This document shows, piece after piece, positions 56,085 to 64,000 of a DNA stretch of 64,000 nt (positions are counted from its first letter, which is position 1; every line of letters begins with the position of its first letter). Made by a program: the position numbers and the translations under genes. The DNA lies in assembly GCA_945883625.1 (NCBI GenBank), contig CAMCXW010000003.1, positions 1 to 64,000 of the forward strand, written 5' to 3'. The notes below the pieces were generated by a model. It ran no database searches, was not told where the DNA came from, and saw only the letters and a program-made list of their open reading frames with translations. Source of the DNA: Spirosoma fluviale (GTDB lineage: Bacteria > Bacteroidota > Bacteroidia > Cytophagales > Spirosomataceae).

Positions 56085-57125
56085 ATGCAAAAATCCCCTC
56101 AAGACGTACTTAACGACATTAAAGCCAAGAAATTTGCGCCTATCTATGTCATTTATGGGGACGAGCCATTTTTTATTGATCAGGTGGCTGATGGACTAGA
56201 AGACGGGATTTTGCAGGAGGATGAAAAAAGTTTCAATCAATTTGTGCTTTTTGGTAAAGATCAAACCATGGGTTCTGTGATTTCTTATGCACGCCGCTAT
56301 CCAATGATGGCTGAGCGACAGGTCATTATTGTAAAGGAGGCTAGTTTCTTAGAAGTTTTGGCAAAAGGAAAAGAGGTTAAAGGCAATGAAGATTTGAAAG
56401 CATGGGAAGATTATTGCGATAGACCTACTGACTCAACCGTACTAATTTTTACGATTAAGAATCTAGTTGCAGAGAAAGCAAAGGTGCTCACACTTGCGGA
56501 TAAACTTGGGGTAATCGTATGTTCCAAAAAGATTAAAGAAGATAAAGTGGGTGCCTGGCTCAAGGATTACTTGGCTCAAAAAGGGTTAACTATCCAGGCG
56601 GCATCACTTGAATTGATGGTTTCGTTTGTGGGTGCCGACTTGCAACGCATTGCGCACGAGGCTGATAAACTTGTGATTAATTTACCACAAGGTGCAGAGG
56701 TAGGTGCAGAAGAGATTGAGCGATTCATCGGGATTAGTCGGGAATACAATATTTTTGAATTTCAAAATGCGCTTTCTACACGAAACATCGCCAAAGCACA
56801 AAAGATTGCCTTTTATTTTGCCGAGAACACGAAGCAGAATCCCGTCCCTCCTATGTTAATCATGTTGTTTAACTATTTCATGAAGGTGCTTCAGGTACAT
56901 GATTTAGGGTCTATGTCGGACGCAGAAATTGCCAAAAACATTGGTGTAAATCCTTATTTTGTCCGAGATTATTTGAATGCCAAACGTAATTATCCCCTAG
57001 CTAAGGTTGTTCGCGTATTGGAAGCAATTAAAAATGCGGATTTAAAAGTTAAAGGGGTAATCGGTCATGCCGTTTCCGAACGTGAAATAATCTTGGATTT
57101 AAGCTTTGAGATTTTACACCTCTAG
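56085..57125 (+). CDS. holA: DNA polymerase III delta subunit
   Basis: The delta subunit opens the beta clamp in the clamp-loader complex. The 346 residues show the N-terminal domain (IYVIYGDEPFFIDQVADGLEDG), RRYPMMAERQVIIVKEAS and a C-terminal helical domain (IGISREYNIFEFQNALSTRNIAKA). Its stop shares CTAG with the convergent gene. Confidence 0.94.
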   Translation: MQKSPQDVLNDIKAKKFAPIYVIYGDEPFFIDQVADGLEDGILQEDEKSFNQFVLFGKDQTMGSVISYARRYPMMAERQVIIVKEASFLEVLAKGKEVKGNEDLKAWEDYCDRPTDSTVLIFTIKNLVAEKAKVLTLADKLGVIVCSKKIKEDKVGAWLKDYLAQKGLTIQAASLELMVSFVGADLQRIAHEADKLVINLPQGAEVGAEEIERFIGISREYNIFEFQNALSTRNIAKAQKIAFYFAENTKQNPVPPMLIMLFNYFMKVLQVHDLGSMSDAEIAKNIGVNPYFVRDYLNAKRNYPLAKVVRVLEAIKNADLKVKGVIGHAVSEREIILDLSFEILHL

Positions 57126-57859
57126 TCGATCGGAGAATAATCATTGACTTTAATATAGCCTATTTGACCATCTTGTAGGCAAGTCACCCAAACGTCTTTC
57201 GTATTCCAGTAGTTTATTCGATTCCCCTTCTGAAGTATTTGTTTTACGGGAGCTGCTGCCGAAGCAAATTCGCGTAAATAAGCTTTTTCACTTGTGATAA
57301 TTCCATAGCGTAAAAATCCAGGAAAATTTGCAAAAAGCAGTATCAGTAAAAAATAGGCCATTAAATACATAATTTGGATCTTTCTGAGGCGTCTGCGGCG
57401 GCGAAATTTAAGAAGGAGAATCAGTACTCCGTAAAGACCCAAGGCGAGTAATATGCCGGTGACGTAGGGAAACAAAGCAAAATAAATCCATTCAATTTGA
57501 TCTATAAGTGTGACTTCATACCCAGTTAGGTTACGCTTTACCCCTATTTCTTCCAAACGTTTAGCGATTGCAAGCGAATTTTGTCTCGCGTGAATACTTG
57601 ATAAAAAGTACAATTCACTTAACCAATCATTTTTTGCTTTGGAGATGAATGCCAATTTTAGTTTGATATTTTCAGACTCTGCAAGTGCATTAGGAAGATT
57701 TAAACGGTATATTTTTTCTGCTTCCAATAGTCGATTCGCCTGAAACAGGGAATCTGCCATTTTTATTTGCTTTCTATCTATTTGGCTGTAAGCGCTTTGA
57801 CAGAAGGCCAACAAAAAAATAGCAAAAAATATAATTTTATTTAGAAGGCTCGCTTGCAT
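57122..57859 (-). CDS. BatE-like protein: TPR-like region, two TM helices, SH3-like domain
   Basis: A 245-residue exported membrane protein. Signal peptide (MQASLLNKIIFFAIFLLAFC...AYSQ), a TPR-like helical region (about 25-105), two transmembrane helices (about 110-155) with an RRRRRLRK cytoplasmic loop, and a C-terminal SH3b-like domain (NRINYWNTKDVWVTCLQDGQIGYIKV). BatE proteins have this combination in Bacteroidota aerotolerance operons, but the other bat genes are absent, so the name is only a resemblance. ATG 57859 chosen for the signal peptide. Confidence 0.7.
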   Translation of the reverse strand: MQASLLNKIIFFAIFLLAFCQSAYSQIDRKQIKMADSLFQANRLLEAEKIYRLNLPNALAESENIKLKLAFISKAKNDWLSELYFLSSIHARQNSLAIAKRLEEIGVKRNLTGYEVTLIDQIEWIYFALFPYVTGILLALGLYGVLILLLKFRRRRRLRKIQIMYLMAYFLLILLFANFPGFLRYGIITSEKAYLREFASAAAPVKQILQKGNRINYWNTKDVWVTCLQDGQIGYIKVNDYSPID

Positions 57860-57994
57860 AATTCGAAAAACCGTCTTAGTTTTGCACCGCAATAAGGCAA
57901 TAAAATGCCTTAAATGCAAATGAGAGTCGGTCAGTGATCGAATCTCCTTTCGGTTCCAGAGTGAACCATTTTATATAACAAGTGCAAGCTTGAT

Positions 57995-58067
57995 GATTCC
58001 GTAGCTCAGTTGGTAGAGCAATACACTTTTAATGTATGGGTCCTGGGTTCGAATCCCAGCGGGATCA
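57995..58067 (+). tRNA. tRNA-Lys (TTT)
   Basis: A 73-base cloverleaf: acceptor GATTCCG with CGGGATC (one T-G pair), D-arm TAGCTCAGTTGGTAGAGC, anticodon stem ATACA/TGTAT with loop CTTTTAA (anticodon TTT), T-arm CTGGG-TTCGAAT-CCCAG, discriminator A. CCA not encoded. Confidence 0.95.
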
Positions 58068-58081
58068 CTTTATTTTTAATC

Positions 58082-58119
58082 AAATGTCTGTAAACCAATA
58101 GTTTACAGACATTTTTTTT
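58082..58119 (+). terminator. Terminator of tRNA-Lys
   Basis: A perfect 14-bp stem (58082-58095 with 58101-58114) over a 5-base loop, then a run of T to 58119. This is the strongest intrinsic terminator in the window. Confidence 0.88.
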
Positions 58120-58169
58120 GAATTTGTAGGTCAAAGTTCAAACTAATAATTAATTCTTTCGAAACTACC

Positions 58170-59459
58170 TCATTTCAACCACTCCCAGCGTTTGGCCCAA
58201 TCATTTAATACGTCATCACGCCATCTATGGACAGTTTTACCCCCTTGTATCTTTCCTTCATATAAATTTAATTCCGGCTTATCTGTATACCAGTAATCGC
58301 CTAAACGAAAATCCATAGGGTTCTTTTTTCCTGGCCACGTATTCGTGACAACGAGTTGGCCTGGTGATAATGCTATGCCAACGATCATACTACTAAAGCG
58401 ATACGAAATGGTTTCTGCCTGCTTCGGTACATATTTTAAGCCATAATTTCCTTGACCTAAATAATACCCGGGCCATTTTTGGACATGATCTTTATAGCTG
58501 GTCTCCATCCAAAAACATGCTGAATCTTTCGATATAGAAATTTCAGGCCCTTTAAAATGAAATTCAACTAATGTGCAAAAGGCTACTGTATCTTTGAGCG
58601 TTGTGCTTCGATCAAAAATAACTCGTGGACTTTGAGAAATGGTGGTGAATTGGCCACCCCAACTAGCTTTCGTAGGATTTTCGGGATTACCGTCCATCAT
58701 GTAGAGAAGTGATGGGGTATCTCCCATTTTTATTTCTCCCTGGTAATAGTTTTTAAAATCTTTACCCAATTCACCAGCTCCCCGAATGTGTTTTTCATAA
58801 TAATTGGAAGGATTAATCTCATCTAAAAGATCTGATTTTGAAAAGAAACCATAATAGCTGGAATTAACTTCGATCAAATGAAGCTTCGGAAAATTAGATG
58901 CTATATAGGAATAGCTGTTGGCCCCCCACTTTTTGTTAGGTCCCCCAATCCAATAAACTCTAAGCTTACTTTGAATTTCTGGTGCATCATGCAAGGCCTG
59001 TGCCACATCATCTAAACCTCCCCAAACCAACACCCATACGGGTTGGGCACTTTTCTTTTTAGCAGACTTTATAATCCAATTCGAACCCTCAGTCGGACTT
59101 AAATAACCTTTGTAAGGTGCGCTTCCATGTCGTCCTTGTTTGGTAATCGAGCGTAAAAATTCAGGTGAAGGGTAGCCTTTTGTATGTTTTTTAAGTTTTG
59201 GTAAGTCTTTTTCATACAAATCAATCATTCTCAAAATCTCAGCGATACTCCCCTTTCCGTAGGAAGGCGATGATATCAATCCTTCTAGTTGGAAGCGATC
59301 CGCATACATCAATAAATGCGCCATGGATTGGTTATCGTCGGGGTCTGTTCCTCCAATATCCGTACTGATTAGAATTCTAGGCTTTTGAGGAACAAGTTTT
59401 TGAGCTACTATTCCTGTTGCTGTCAAATAAATACTTAAAAACACTAATAACCCCTTCAT
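58170..59459 (-). CDS. DUF1593 (Sde0182-like) exported protein
   Basis: A 429-residue protein with a signal peptide (MKGLLVFLSIYLTATGIVAQ). The N-terminal two-thirds is a nucleoside-hydrolase-like DUF1593 domain (STDIGGTDPDDNQSMAHLLMYADRF; metal-binding Asp residues). The C-terminal part resembles the accessory beta domain of cellulose-binding protein Sde0182. Annotations call it a cellulose-binding protein, but enzyme activity is not established. It follows the esterase gene by 42 bases on the same strand. Confidence 0.85.
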   Translation of the reverse strand: MKGLLVFLSIYLTATGIVAQKLVPQKPRILISTDIGGTDPDDNQSMAHLLMYADRFQLEGLISSPSYGKGSIAEILRMIDLYEKDLPKLKKHTKGYPSPEFLRSITKQGRHGSAPYKGYLSPTEGSNWIIKSAKKKSAQPVWVLVWGGLDDVAQALHDAPEIQSKLRVYWIGGPNKKWGANSYSYIASNFPKLHLIEVNSSYYGFFSKSDLLDEINPSNYYEKHIRGAGELGKDFKNYYQGEIKMGDTPSLLYMMDGNPENPTKASWGGQFTTISQSPRVIFDRSTTLKDTVAFCTLVEFHFKGPEISISKDSACFWMETSYKDHVQKWPGYYLGQGNYGLKYVPKQAETISYRFSSMIVGIALSPGQLVVTNTWPGKKNPMDFRLGDYWYTDKPELNLYEGKIQGGKTVHRWRDDVLNDWAKRWEWLK

Positions 59460-59501
59460 CTATTCAAATTTATCTAAGCCAGTAAGCTTTATTTTAGCTT
59501 T

Positions 59502-60683
59502 TTATTGCACTAATTTCATCACTTCCACATCCCCTTTTACTGCATTAGCAGGCAATGGATATGCTTCGTTAAATACACTCAATTCAGCTGGGCTTAGGAC
59601 TTTGGAAGGACCTTCATCTATATTTCCACCTGCATTCATGACGTTTGATAAATCTAAGGATAAGTATTTAGCCATGAAGGGATACATGCCCATGCGCTTA
59701 TTTGGCCCATAATCATGTACATCTTTGGCTAGGTGCACATTCTCCACCAAGTTTTCTTTTTGGTATAATGCATAAATCTTTTGCATGAATGGAAATTCAA
59801 CCTTAGGTGTATTTTGGGTCCAATCGGCCCCATCTGAAATCATCAACATAGGTTTAGGTGCCGTTAATGCAGCTATTTCTACGTTATTTGTCTGATAATT
59901 GCCTTTCTTATGAATAGGCATACCGCTCTCACAATTACATCCGCCAAAGAAATGAGATGAAATCATGACCGTGGGCACAGATACTTTAATGCGAGAATCT
60001 AGAGCCGTTAATAAAAACGTTTGCGTTCCCCCACCTGATTCACCGGTAATGCCAATCCGATTTTTGTCGATCGAAGGTAAATCCAATAAGAAATCCAATG
60101 CCCTAACACTATTGATCGTTTGTAATTTTAACGAAGATGCAATGCCATGTGAACATTGCTTGCTATCGTCATACCCAACCATATCCCAGGCAAATACAAC
60201 GGCTCCCATGCGGGCTAAGGTAGCGCAACGGATTTGCGTTTGATCTCTGGTACGTCCTTTTAATTGATTATCATGACCATGAGGACATAAAATACCCGCA
60301 TAAGTAGCGTATTTTTTAGTAGGTCTATATAAACTTCCTGTGACATAAAATCCTGGCAAGCTCTCAAAATAGACACTTTCAATCGTATAGCCGTCAAACT
60401 CTTTTTTACTATGGATGACGGCTTTTGAATTTAATTTAGCTGGAAATTTTTGTAGGCCCATCCCCTCTTTAATTTGTTGGACGATCAATTTCGACCTGCT
60501 TTCCCAAGCTTTTTTTGACACAGGCACGTGTGCATTTAAAAATTCTGCTCCCTGAACCTCCGTGAAATATTTTCCTCGGCATAAATCAGTCGATACTGCA
60601 TTTTGATTCGTTTGTCCTTTCATAATCTGTGTGCTTCCTAGGCATATCACTAAAGAAATACTGACAAGAAATTTATTTTTCAT
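59502..60683 (-). CDS. Acetyl-xylan-esterase-like alpha/beta hydrolase, exported
   Basis: A 393-residue protein with a signal peptide (residues about 1-23). Alpha/beta hydrolase core: nucleophile Ser216 in GITGESGGGTQ, oxyanion-type PHGHDN, acid in ISDGADWT, and His in AKDVHDYG. It resembles the acetyl xylan esterase/CE7-like hydrolases used to deacetylate polysaccharides. Substrate unknown. Possibly co-transcribed with the DUF1593 gene. Confidence 0.84.
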   Translation of the reverse strand: MKNKFLVSISLVICLGSTQIMKGQTNQNAVSTDLCRGKYFTEVQGAEFLNAHVPVSKKAWESRSKLIVQQIKEGMGLQKFPAKLNSKAVIHSKKEFDGYTIESVYFESLPGFYVTGSLYRPTKKYATYAGILCPHGHDNQLKGRTRDQTQIRCATLARMGAVVFAWDMVGYDDSKQCSHGIASSLKLQTINSVRALDFLLDLPSIDKNRIGITGESGGGTQTFLLTALDSRIKVSVPTVMISSHFFGGCNCESGMPIHKKGNYQTNNVEIAALTAPKPMLMISDGADWTQNTPKVEFPFMQKIYALYQKENLVENVHLAKDVHDYGPNKRMGMYPFMAKYLSLDLSNVMNAGGNIDEGPSKVLSPAELSVFNEAYPLPANAVKGDVEVMKLVQ

Positions 60684-60793
60684 AGCTGTAGGTTTTTATT
60701 CTCCTTTAATAAATTAATATTTTTCCCGTTCTGCCCTCTTTTGAACACGCGAAAAGAAATGCAAGTGGTACACATGCTAATCGTAAGAACTAA

Positions 60794-61087
60794 TTATCTA
60801 AAAAGGGCTTTATCCGCATAAAAAGTGCCAAAAGGTATGAGTGAAGCTACAAAAGCACCAACTATTTTCAGTAGGTTCCATCGATGTAAAAATGAAACTT
60901 GAAGCAGTAAAACGACGTAAATAACAAAAAGAATTCCATGCGCTAAACCAACGATGTAATTGGGCTGCGGCATAGCATATTTGTATTTCAAGATCATCGT
61001 AAAACCTAAAAGTAAATACGAACAACCTTCCAAAAATGCGACAATTCGCAGTCTTCCTATTGCCGTTTTTAGTAATTTATTTACCAT
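60794..61087 (-). CDS. DUF3817 small membrane protein
   Basis: A 97-residue integral membrane protein with three hydrophobic segments: IGRLRIVAFLEGCSYLLLG, YIVGLAHGILFVIYVVLLLQ and LKIVGAFVASLIPFGTF. This matches the DUF3817 family (EGxSYLLL, GxxHGxLF). Function unknown. A possible -7 box (TACTTTTG) lies at 61160-61153, 66 bases upstream. Confidence 0.86.
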   Translation of the reverse strand: MVNKLLKTAIGRLRIVAFLEGCSYLLLGFTMILKYKYAMPQPNYIVGLAHGILFVIYVVLLLQVSFLHRWNLLKIVGAFVASLIPFGTFYADKALFR

Positions 61088-61343
61088 GCTTTTATTTTTA
61101 AAGGACTTTATGAATAAACCAAATTAACATATTTTGGTAAAACACCGCTCGACAAAAGTACAAATACTAAGTATGTGGAGAAAAGTCTTCCCAACAAATG
61201 TCTATGCATTTTAATTTAGAACCACTTCTTGGGATTAAATTTGCCTACCCAATTTTCAATTAATTTATTTCGAAAAAACTCCCACCCTTGGCAAGCCTTT
61301 GAAACAATTAAATTAGGTATTCCAAATGATTATAATTTGGAAT
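61088..61343. other. Gene-free stretch between DUF3817 and the MFS transporter, with a hairpin
   Basis: 256 AT-rich bases with no gene seen. A perfect 9-bp inverted repeat, ATTCCAAAT and ATTTGGAAT at 61319-61343, lies next to the MFS stop codon. Downstream on the minus strand the T-run is broken, so it is at most a weak terminator. The rest shows no clear feature. Confidence 0.45.
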
Positions 61344-62639
61344 TTACCCCACTAATTTTGCCGTTTTGTTTCTAAAATAAATAAGGGCCAAAGGCACAAG
61401 ACAAAGTAGCATTACAAAGGAAGCAAAGATGAAAATATAATCCATAGAAATCTGTGCATCTCGGAGCATTCCTCCCGCATAAATGCCGATTCCTCCCACC
61501 AAACAAGCAAATAAATTTAAAATTCCATAGGCTGTAGCCCGGTATTTTTCATCAATAATCGTACACAAAATTGGCATCAGGTTCGCATCCGAAAATACCT
61601 TGGTAAAGGCATACATCATAAATCCTAAAATCGCTATTTCAATGTATTGGGTATTCACGGCTAATAGAACACCAGGAATTGCAATCAATAGGCCTATCGC
61701 AGGTATCAGCATTCGTGCGCGTTTATTGCTTTGGTTCCAGCGATCAGCTACTAAGCCACCTACGACAACCCCAATCATCGAAAATGGATATAAATACCCC
61801 GTCGCATATAAGCCTGCCATTCCCTGAGAAACATGAAAATGCACTTGATAATATGTGGGTAGCCAGCCCATAATCAGCCAGCCTACAATTCCCAATAAAC
61901 ACCAAAATACAAGTAACAGCATAAAATTGATATTAGTCATTAAGGTGCTCATCACCTGGAAAAAATCGATCTTTTTTTCTTCATTGCGATGGCTGGAGGA
62001 TACTTCCTTGCTAACAGGTTTGTCTTTGAGGAAAAATGCCAATATCAATGCATATCCTATACCGATTATACCAAATAAATAAAAAGCATAATTCCAAGTA
62101 TGCATTTCGGCCAACCACCCTCCCACAAAGCCTAAACTTTGCCCCGCGATAATGCCCGTCATATGGATTCCTACGGCTAATGATCTCGTTTTATTGCCAT
62201 GATAATCCGTAATTAGTGCCAAGGCTGCCGGCAAATAACAGGCCTCACTGATACCCATAACAGCTCTAGACCATACTAGCATATTAAAATCCGTTACATA
62301 AGAAGTCAACCAAGTGACCACTGACCAAATGCATAAACTAAAAATAATTACCCGACTTCTTTGAAACCGATCAGCTAAAAAACCTCCGATGGGGCTACAA
62401 ATCCCGTAGGAAAATAAAAATACGGTGGTCAATAATCCGAATTGTGCATTACTCATCGGAATTTTTTCAACAATCGAACTTCTCATCGTGCTCAACATCG
62501 TGCGATCGAGGTAATTCAGAAGCCCAACCATGCATAATGAATAAACAATAAGCCATTCCTTTGACCATAAGCTAGTCTTTAGAGGTTGCTCAACCTCATG
62601 CACCGAGACTACTTGATCAGGCTTATGGTTTATGGACAT
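61344..62639 (-). CDS. MFS transporter, anion:cation symporter type
   Basis: A 431-residue permease with 12 hydrophobic segments. NYLDRTMLSTMRSSIVE and GGFLADRFQRSRV are MFS signatures; the sequence resembles the ACS family that imports hexuronates, glucarate or other sugar acids. VVGGLVADRWNQSNKR is the second-half motif A. It lies just downstream of a BNR/sialidase-like gene (41-base gap), so it may import a product of that enzyme. Confidence 0.88.
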   Translation of the reverse strand: MSINHKPDQVVSVHEVEQPLKTSLWSKEWLIVYSLCMVGLLNYLDRTMLSTMRSSIVEKIPMSNAQFGLLTTVFLFSYGICSPIGGFLADRFQRSRVIIFSLCIWSVVTWLTSYVTDFNMLVWSRAVMGISEACYLPAALALITDYHGNKTRSLAVGIHMTGIIAGQSLGFVGGWLAEMHTWNYAFYLFGIIGIGYALILAFFLKDKPVSKEVSSSHRNEEKKIDFFQVMSTLMTNINFMLLLVFWCLLGIVGWLIMGWLPTYYQVHFHVSQGMAGLYATGYLYPFSMIGVVVGGLVADRWNQSNKRARMLIPAIGLLIAIPGVLLAVNTQYIEIAILGFMMYAFTKVFSDANLMPILCTIIDEKYRATAYGILNLFACLVGGIGIYAGGMLRDAQISMDYIFIFASFVMLLCLVPLALIYFRNKTAKLVG

Positions 62640-62679
62640 ATTTGCTCGTTTTTCAATGAGAAACTATTTTGAGAATTAA

Positions 62680-63723
62680 TCAATTTAGTTGATGTATGGC
62701 TTTTTTGAGATATGATTTTGATATTTTGGCTAAATAAATCGATGTTTTTCCCTCATGGGAAGAATAATAGGTAACCCATAAATAGTTGCCATACGTGACC
62801 ATTCCTGCATAACTCGTGTCGCCACCTGAAGGCAATCGGATGATTTCTTTAAAATCCTCTGAGCCCTTTTTGACAAAAATACCAGTCGACATAGTTGTAC
62901 CCTCATGGATTCTTGTTGCAGCTATGATATTCGCTTGATTTTTGTCAAATATAAAATTCGGGCCACCAAGGCGCATGGGCATTTTTTGAAAGGCCCAATC
63001 TTCAAAAGGAAATGTACTCTTTGCCATGACACCCATTTTATCTTCTAATTCCCTGCGGATCATGACATACATGGAATTTTGTTGGTCGATACGAATAGTT
63101 GCCTCATTAGGGAACCCTGACACCTCTAGTTTAGACACCTTGCTGAATTTTTTTCCGTCTCGTGTTTTGACGAGAAAAAGTGATGTAGGTCCCTTTCTCT
63201 CATCGGGTCCGACCTGATAATCGATTCCATATCCGATGCCTTTGTGCCAGGTGACTCTCCAGATCCAATCACCCCAAGAAACGATGGAGGGGTCGATTTC
63301 TACAGGTTCTGGTTCTGAAAATGTCGAGACAGATGCATTGGAAAAAGATACATGTGGGATTCTACCTTTTAAAATTTTATCGACATACATACTCCCACCT
63401 ATGATAACCATGATTCGACCCTCAGGCGTTATCGATAATTTTGCATCACGTAAATCAAAGCCCTTTTTTTCCAATAAGGCCACTTCATTCCAGATTTTAC
63501 CCTCTTTCGATTTTAGGATGCGAATTTTTCCATCGCTTCCACCAACGTGGCCTGATCCTTCACGGAAAACACAATAAAAATGACCTTTAAAGCGAATCAG
63601 ATCAGTAAATGCGTTATGTTCTCCCTTGTCCCAAATTTTGGTAACTTGTACATTTTCCGAGGCTTGTCCTTGAAGGTAAAAGGCACAGCAAATAAAAATG
63701 AAAATAAGTGGACGTAGTTTCAT
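62680..63723 (-). CDS. BNR/sialidase-like exported protein
   Basis: A 347-residue protein with a signal peptide (MKLRPLIFIFICCAFYLQGQA). The rest is beta-propeller-like, with BNR/Asp-box-type turns (SDGKIRILKSKEGKIWNE; RDGKKFSKVSK) and REGSGHVGG. It resembles exo-alpha-sialidase-fold proteins of unknown specificity. ATG 63723 fits the signal peptide, but the frame also opens at 63762, where ATG overlaps the upstream stop as ATGA, so translational coupling from there is also possible. Confidence 0.75.
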   Translation of the reverse strand: MKLRPLIFIFICCAFYLQGQASENVQVTKIWDKGEHNAFTDLIRFKGHFYCVFREGSGHVGGSDGKIRILKSKEGKIWNEVALLEKKGFDLRDAKLSITPEGRIMVIIGGSMYVDKILKGRIPHVSFSNASVSTFSEPEPVEIDPSIVSWGDWIWRVTWHKGIGYGIDYQVGPDERKGPTSLFLVKTRDGKKFSKVSKLEVSGFPNEATIRIDQQNSMYVMIRRELEDKMGVMAKSTFPFEDWAFQKMPMRLGGPNFIFDKNQANIIAATRIHEGTTMSTGIFVKKGSEDFKEIIRLPSGGDTSYAGMVTYGNYLWVTYYSSHEGKTSIYLAKISKSYLKKAIHQLN

Positions 63724-63758
63724 AACAAATTGAATTTTAAATATAGGATTTAATAGGT

Positions 63759-64000
63759 TCATTTAATTTTTTTGGCATTCATTCGTAACCAGGCATAGGC
63801 TGCTGCGGCTTTAATATCTAAATAATCGGCCTCAGTAGGGTCTTGAGAGGTCGTTGAATCCAATTTGATAGGCCTACTGGATAATTGAATACGTTCAATG
63901 ATCATCTGGTCTTCTACGGAGTTGGATGTCGCTAGGGCCTTGCATAATTCTATTTTTTCTGATTTTTTGGATGAATACTCAAAGCGAAGAAGACATTTCC
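63759..64000 (-). CDS. Unidentified protein, C-terminal 80 residues (cut by window edge)
   Basis: An open frame comes in from the right edge and ends in TGA at 63759. The translation includes CKALATSNSVEDQMIIERIQ, then LSSRPIKLDSTTSQDPTEAD and ends WLRMNAKKIK. I do not recognise the family. The TGA overlaps a possible ATG of the BNR gene as ATGA, so the two genes are probably in one operon. Confidence 0.6.
   Translation of the reverse strand, partial: KCLLRFEYSSKKSEKIELCKALATSNSVEDQMIIERIQLSSRPIKLDSTTSQDPTEADYLDIKAAAAYAWLRMNAKKIK

Noticed and set aside
57122..57919. Start of the BatE-like gene at 57919
   Set aside because: The first 20 codons precede a clear signal peptide that begins at ATG 57859.

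Overview
The window reads as a chromosome segment of an aerobic member of the Bacteroidota, most likely Cytophagales and probably freshwater. This is inferred from the AT-rich composition; a short Bacteroidota-type primary sigma factor (rpoD, 49205-50068); repeated matches upstream of genes to the phylum's TTTG-N(19-20)-TAnnTTTG promoter; start sites without Shine-Dalgarno sequences; signal peptides ending in Q or A-Q; several SusD-free glycan enzymes; and a proteorhodopsin with its retinal genes. An Aquirufa-like genus is a guess from that gene set, not a finding.

Layout. 1-6140: glycan and protein degradation (GH20 hexosaminidase fragment, two translationally coupled S1 sulfatases, a large secreted metzincin). 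6290-7150: secreted PIG-L/LmbE deacetylase. 7345-10200: phototrophy cassette crtY-blh-proteorhodopsin, making retinal from lycopene and supplying a proton pump with the D-T-E signature and a green-type tuning residue. 10360-13169: an outer-membrane alginate-export-type porin facing a sodium:solute symporter. 13233-17000: tight plus-strand run clpS-recR-sodA-2OG oxygenase-chrA. 16992-19929: nucleotide-sugar genes galE-rfbB-rfbA. 20080-28937: SirB1-type transglutaminase-like protein, phosphopantetheinyl transferase, WD40, DivIVA-like protein, folB, LacI regulator, gyrA, TPR protein. 29192-33303: MazG-like protein with a response regulator and histidine kinase, a cluster of DnaA boxes, an XRE regulator and a CvfB-like protein. 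33356-36365: dapD, gapA, trmB. 35700-44169: one minus-strand operon of a giant TPR protein, a beta-barrel, an HU-CCDC81/SPOR membrane protein, a TonB-like protein, folC and trmB. 44347-54544: M61 peptidase, cyclophilin, TPR lipoprotein, menD, rpoD, pnp, rpsO, an LptF/G permease and a START-like protein. 54675-58067: tRNA-Met, dCMP deaminase, FKBP, holA, a BatE-like protein and tRNA-Lys. 58170-64000: catabolic minus-strand block (DUF1593 protein, acetyl-xylan-esterase-like hydrolase, DUF3817, MFS transporter, BNR/sialidase-like protein, and a partial gene at the edge).

Function as a whole. Most of the window is core metabolism and envelope biology. The accessory parts are glycan degradation at both ends and light-driven proton pumping. 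The least explained signals are non-coding: (i) intergenic arrays of degenerate heptads in which GAC (or GTC on the other strand) recurs exactly every 7 bases, often as facing inverted arms, one of which supplies the stop codon of a histidine kinase; (ii) three perfect DnaA boxes within 64 bp beside an XRE gene, far from any dnaA in view; (iii) intrinsic terminators whose U-tract abuts the start codon of the next gene (cvfB, menD); (iv) five convergent gene pairs that share a palindromic TTAA or CTAG as both stop codons. No CRISPR array, insertion sequence, prophage or defence island was seen.
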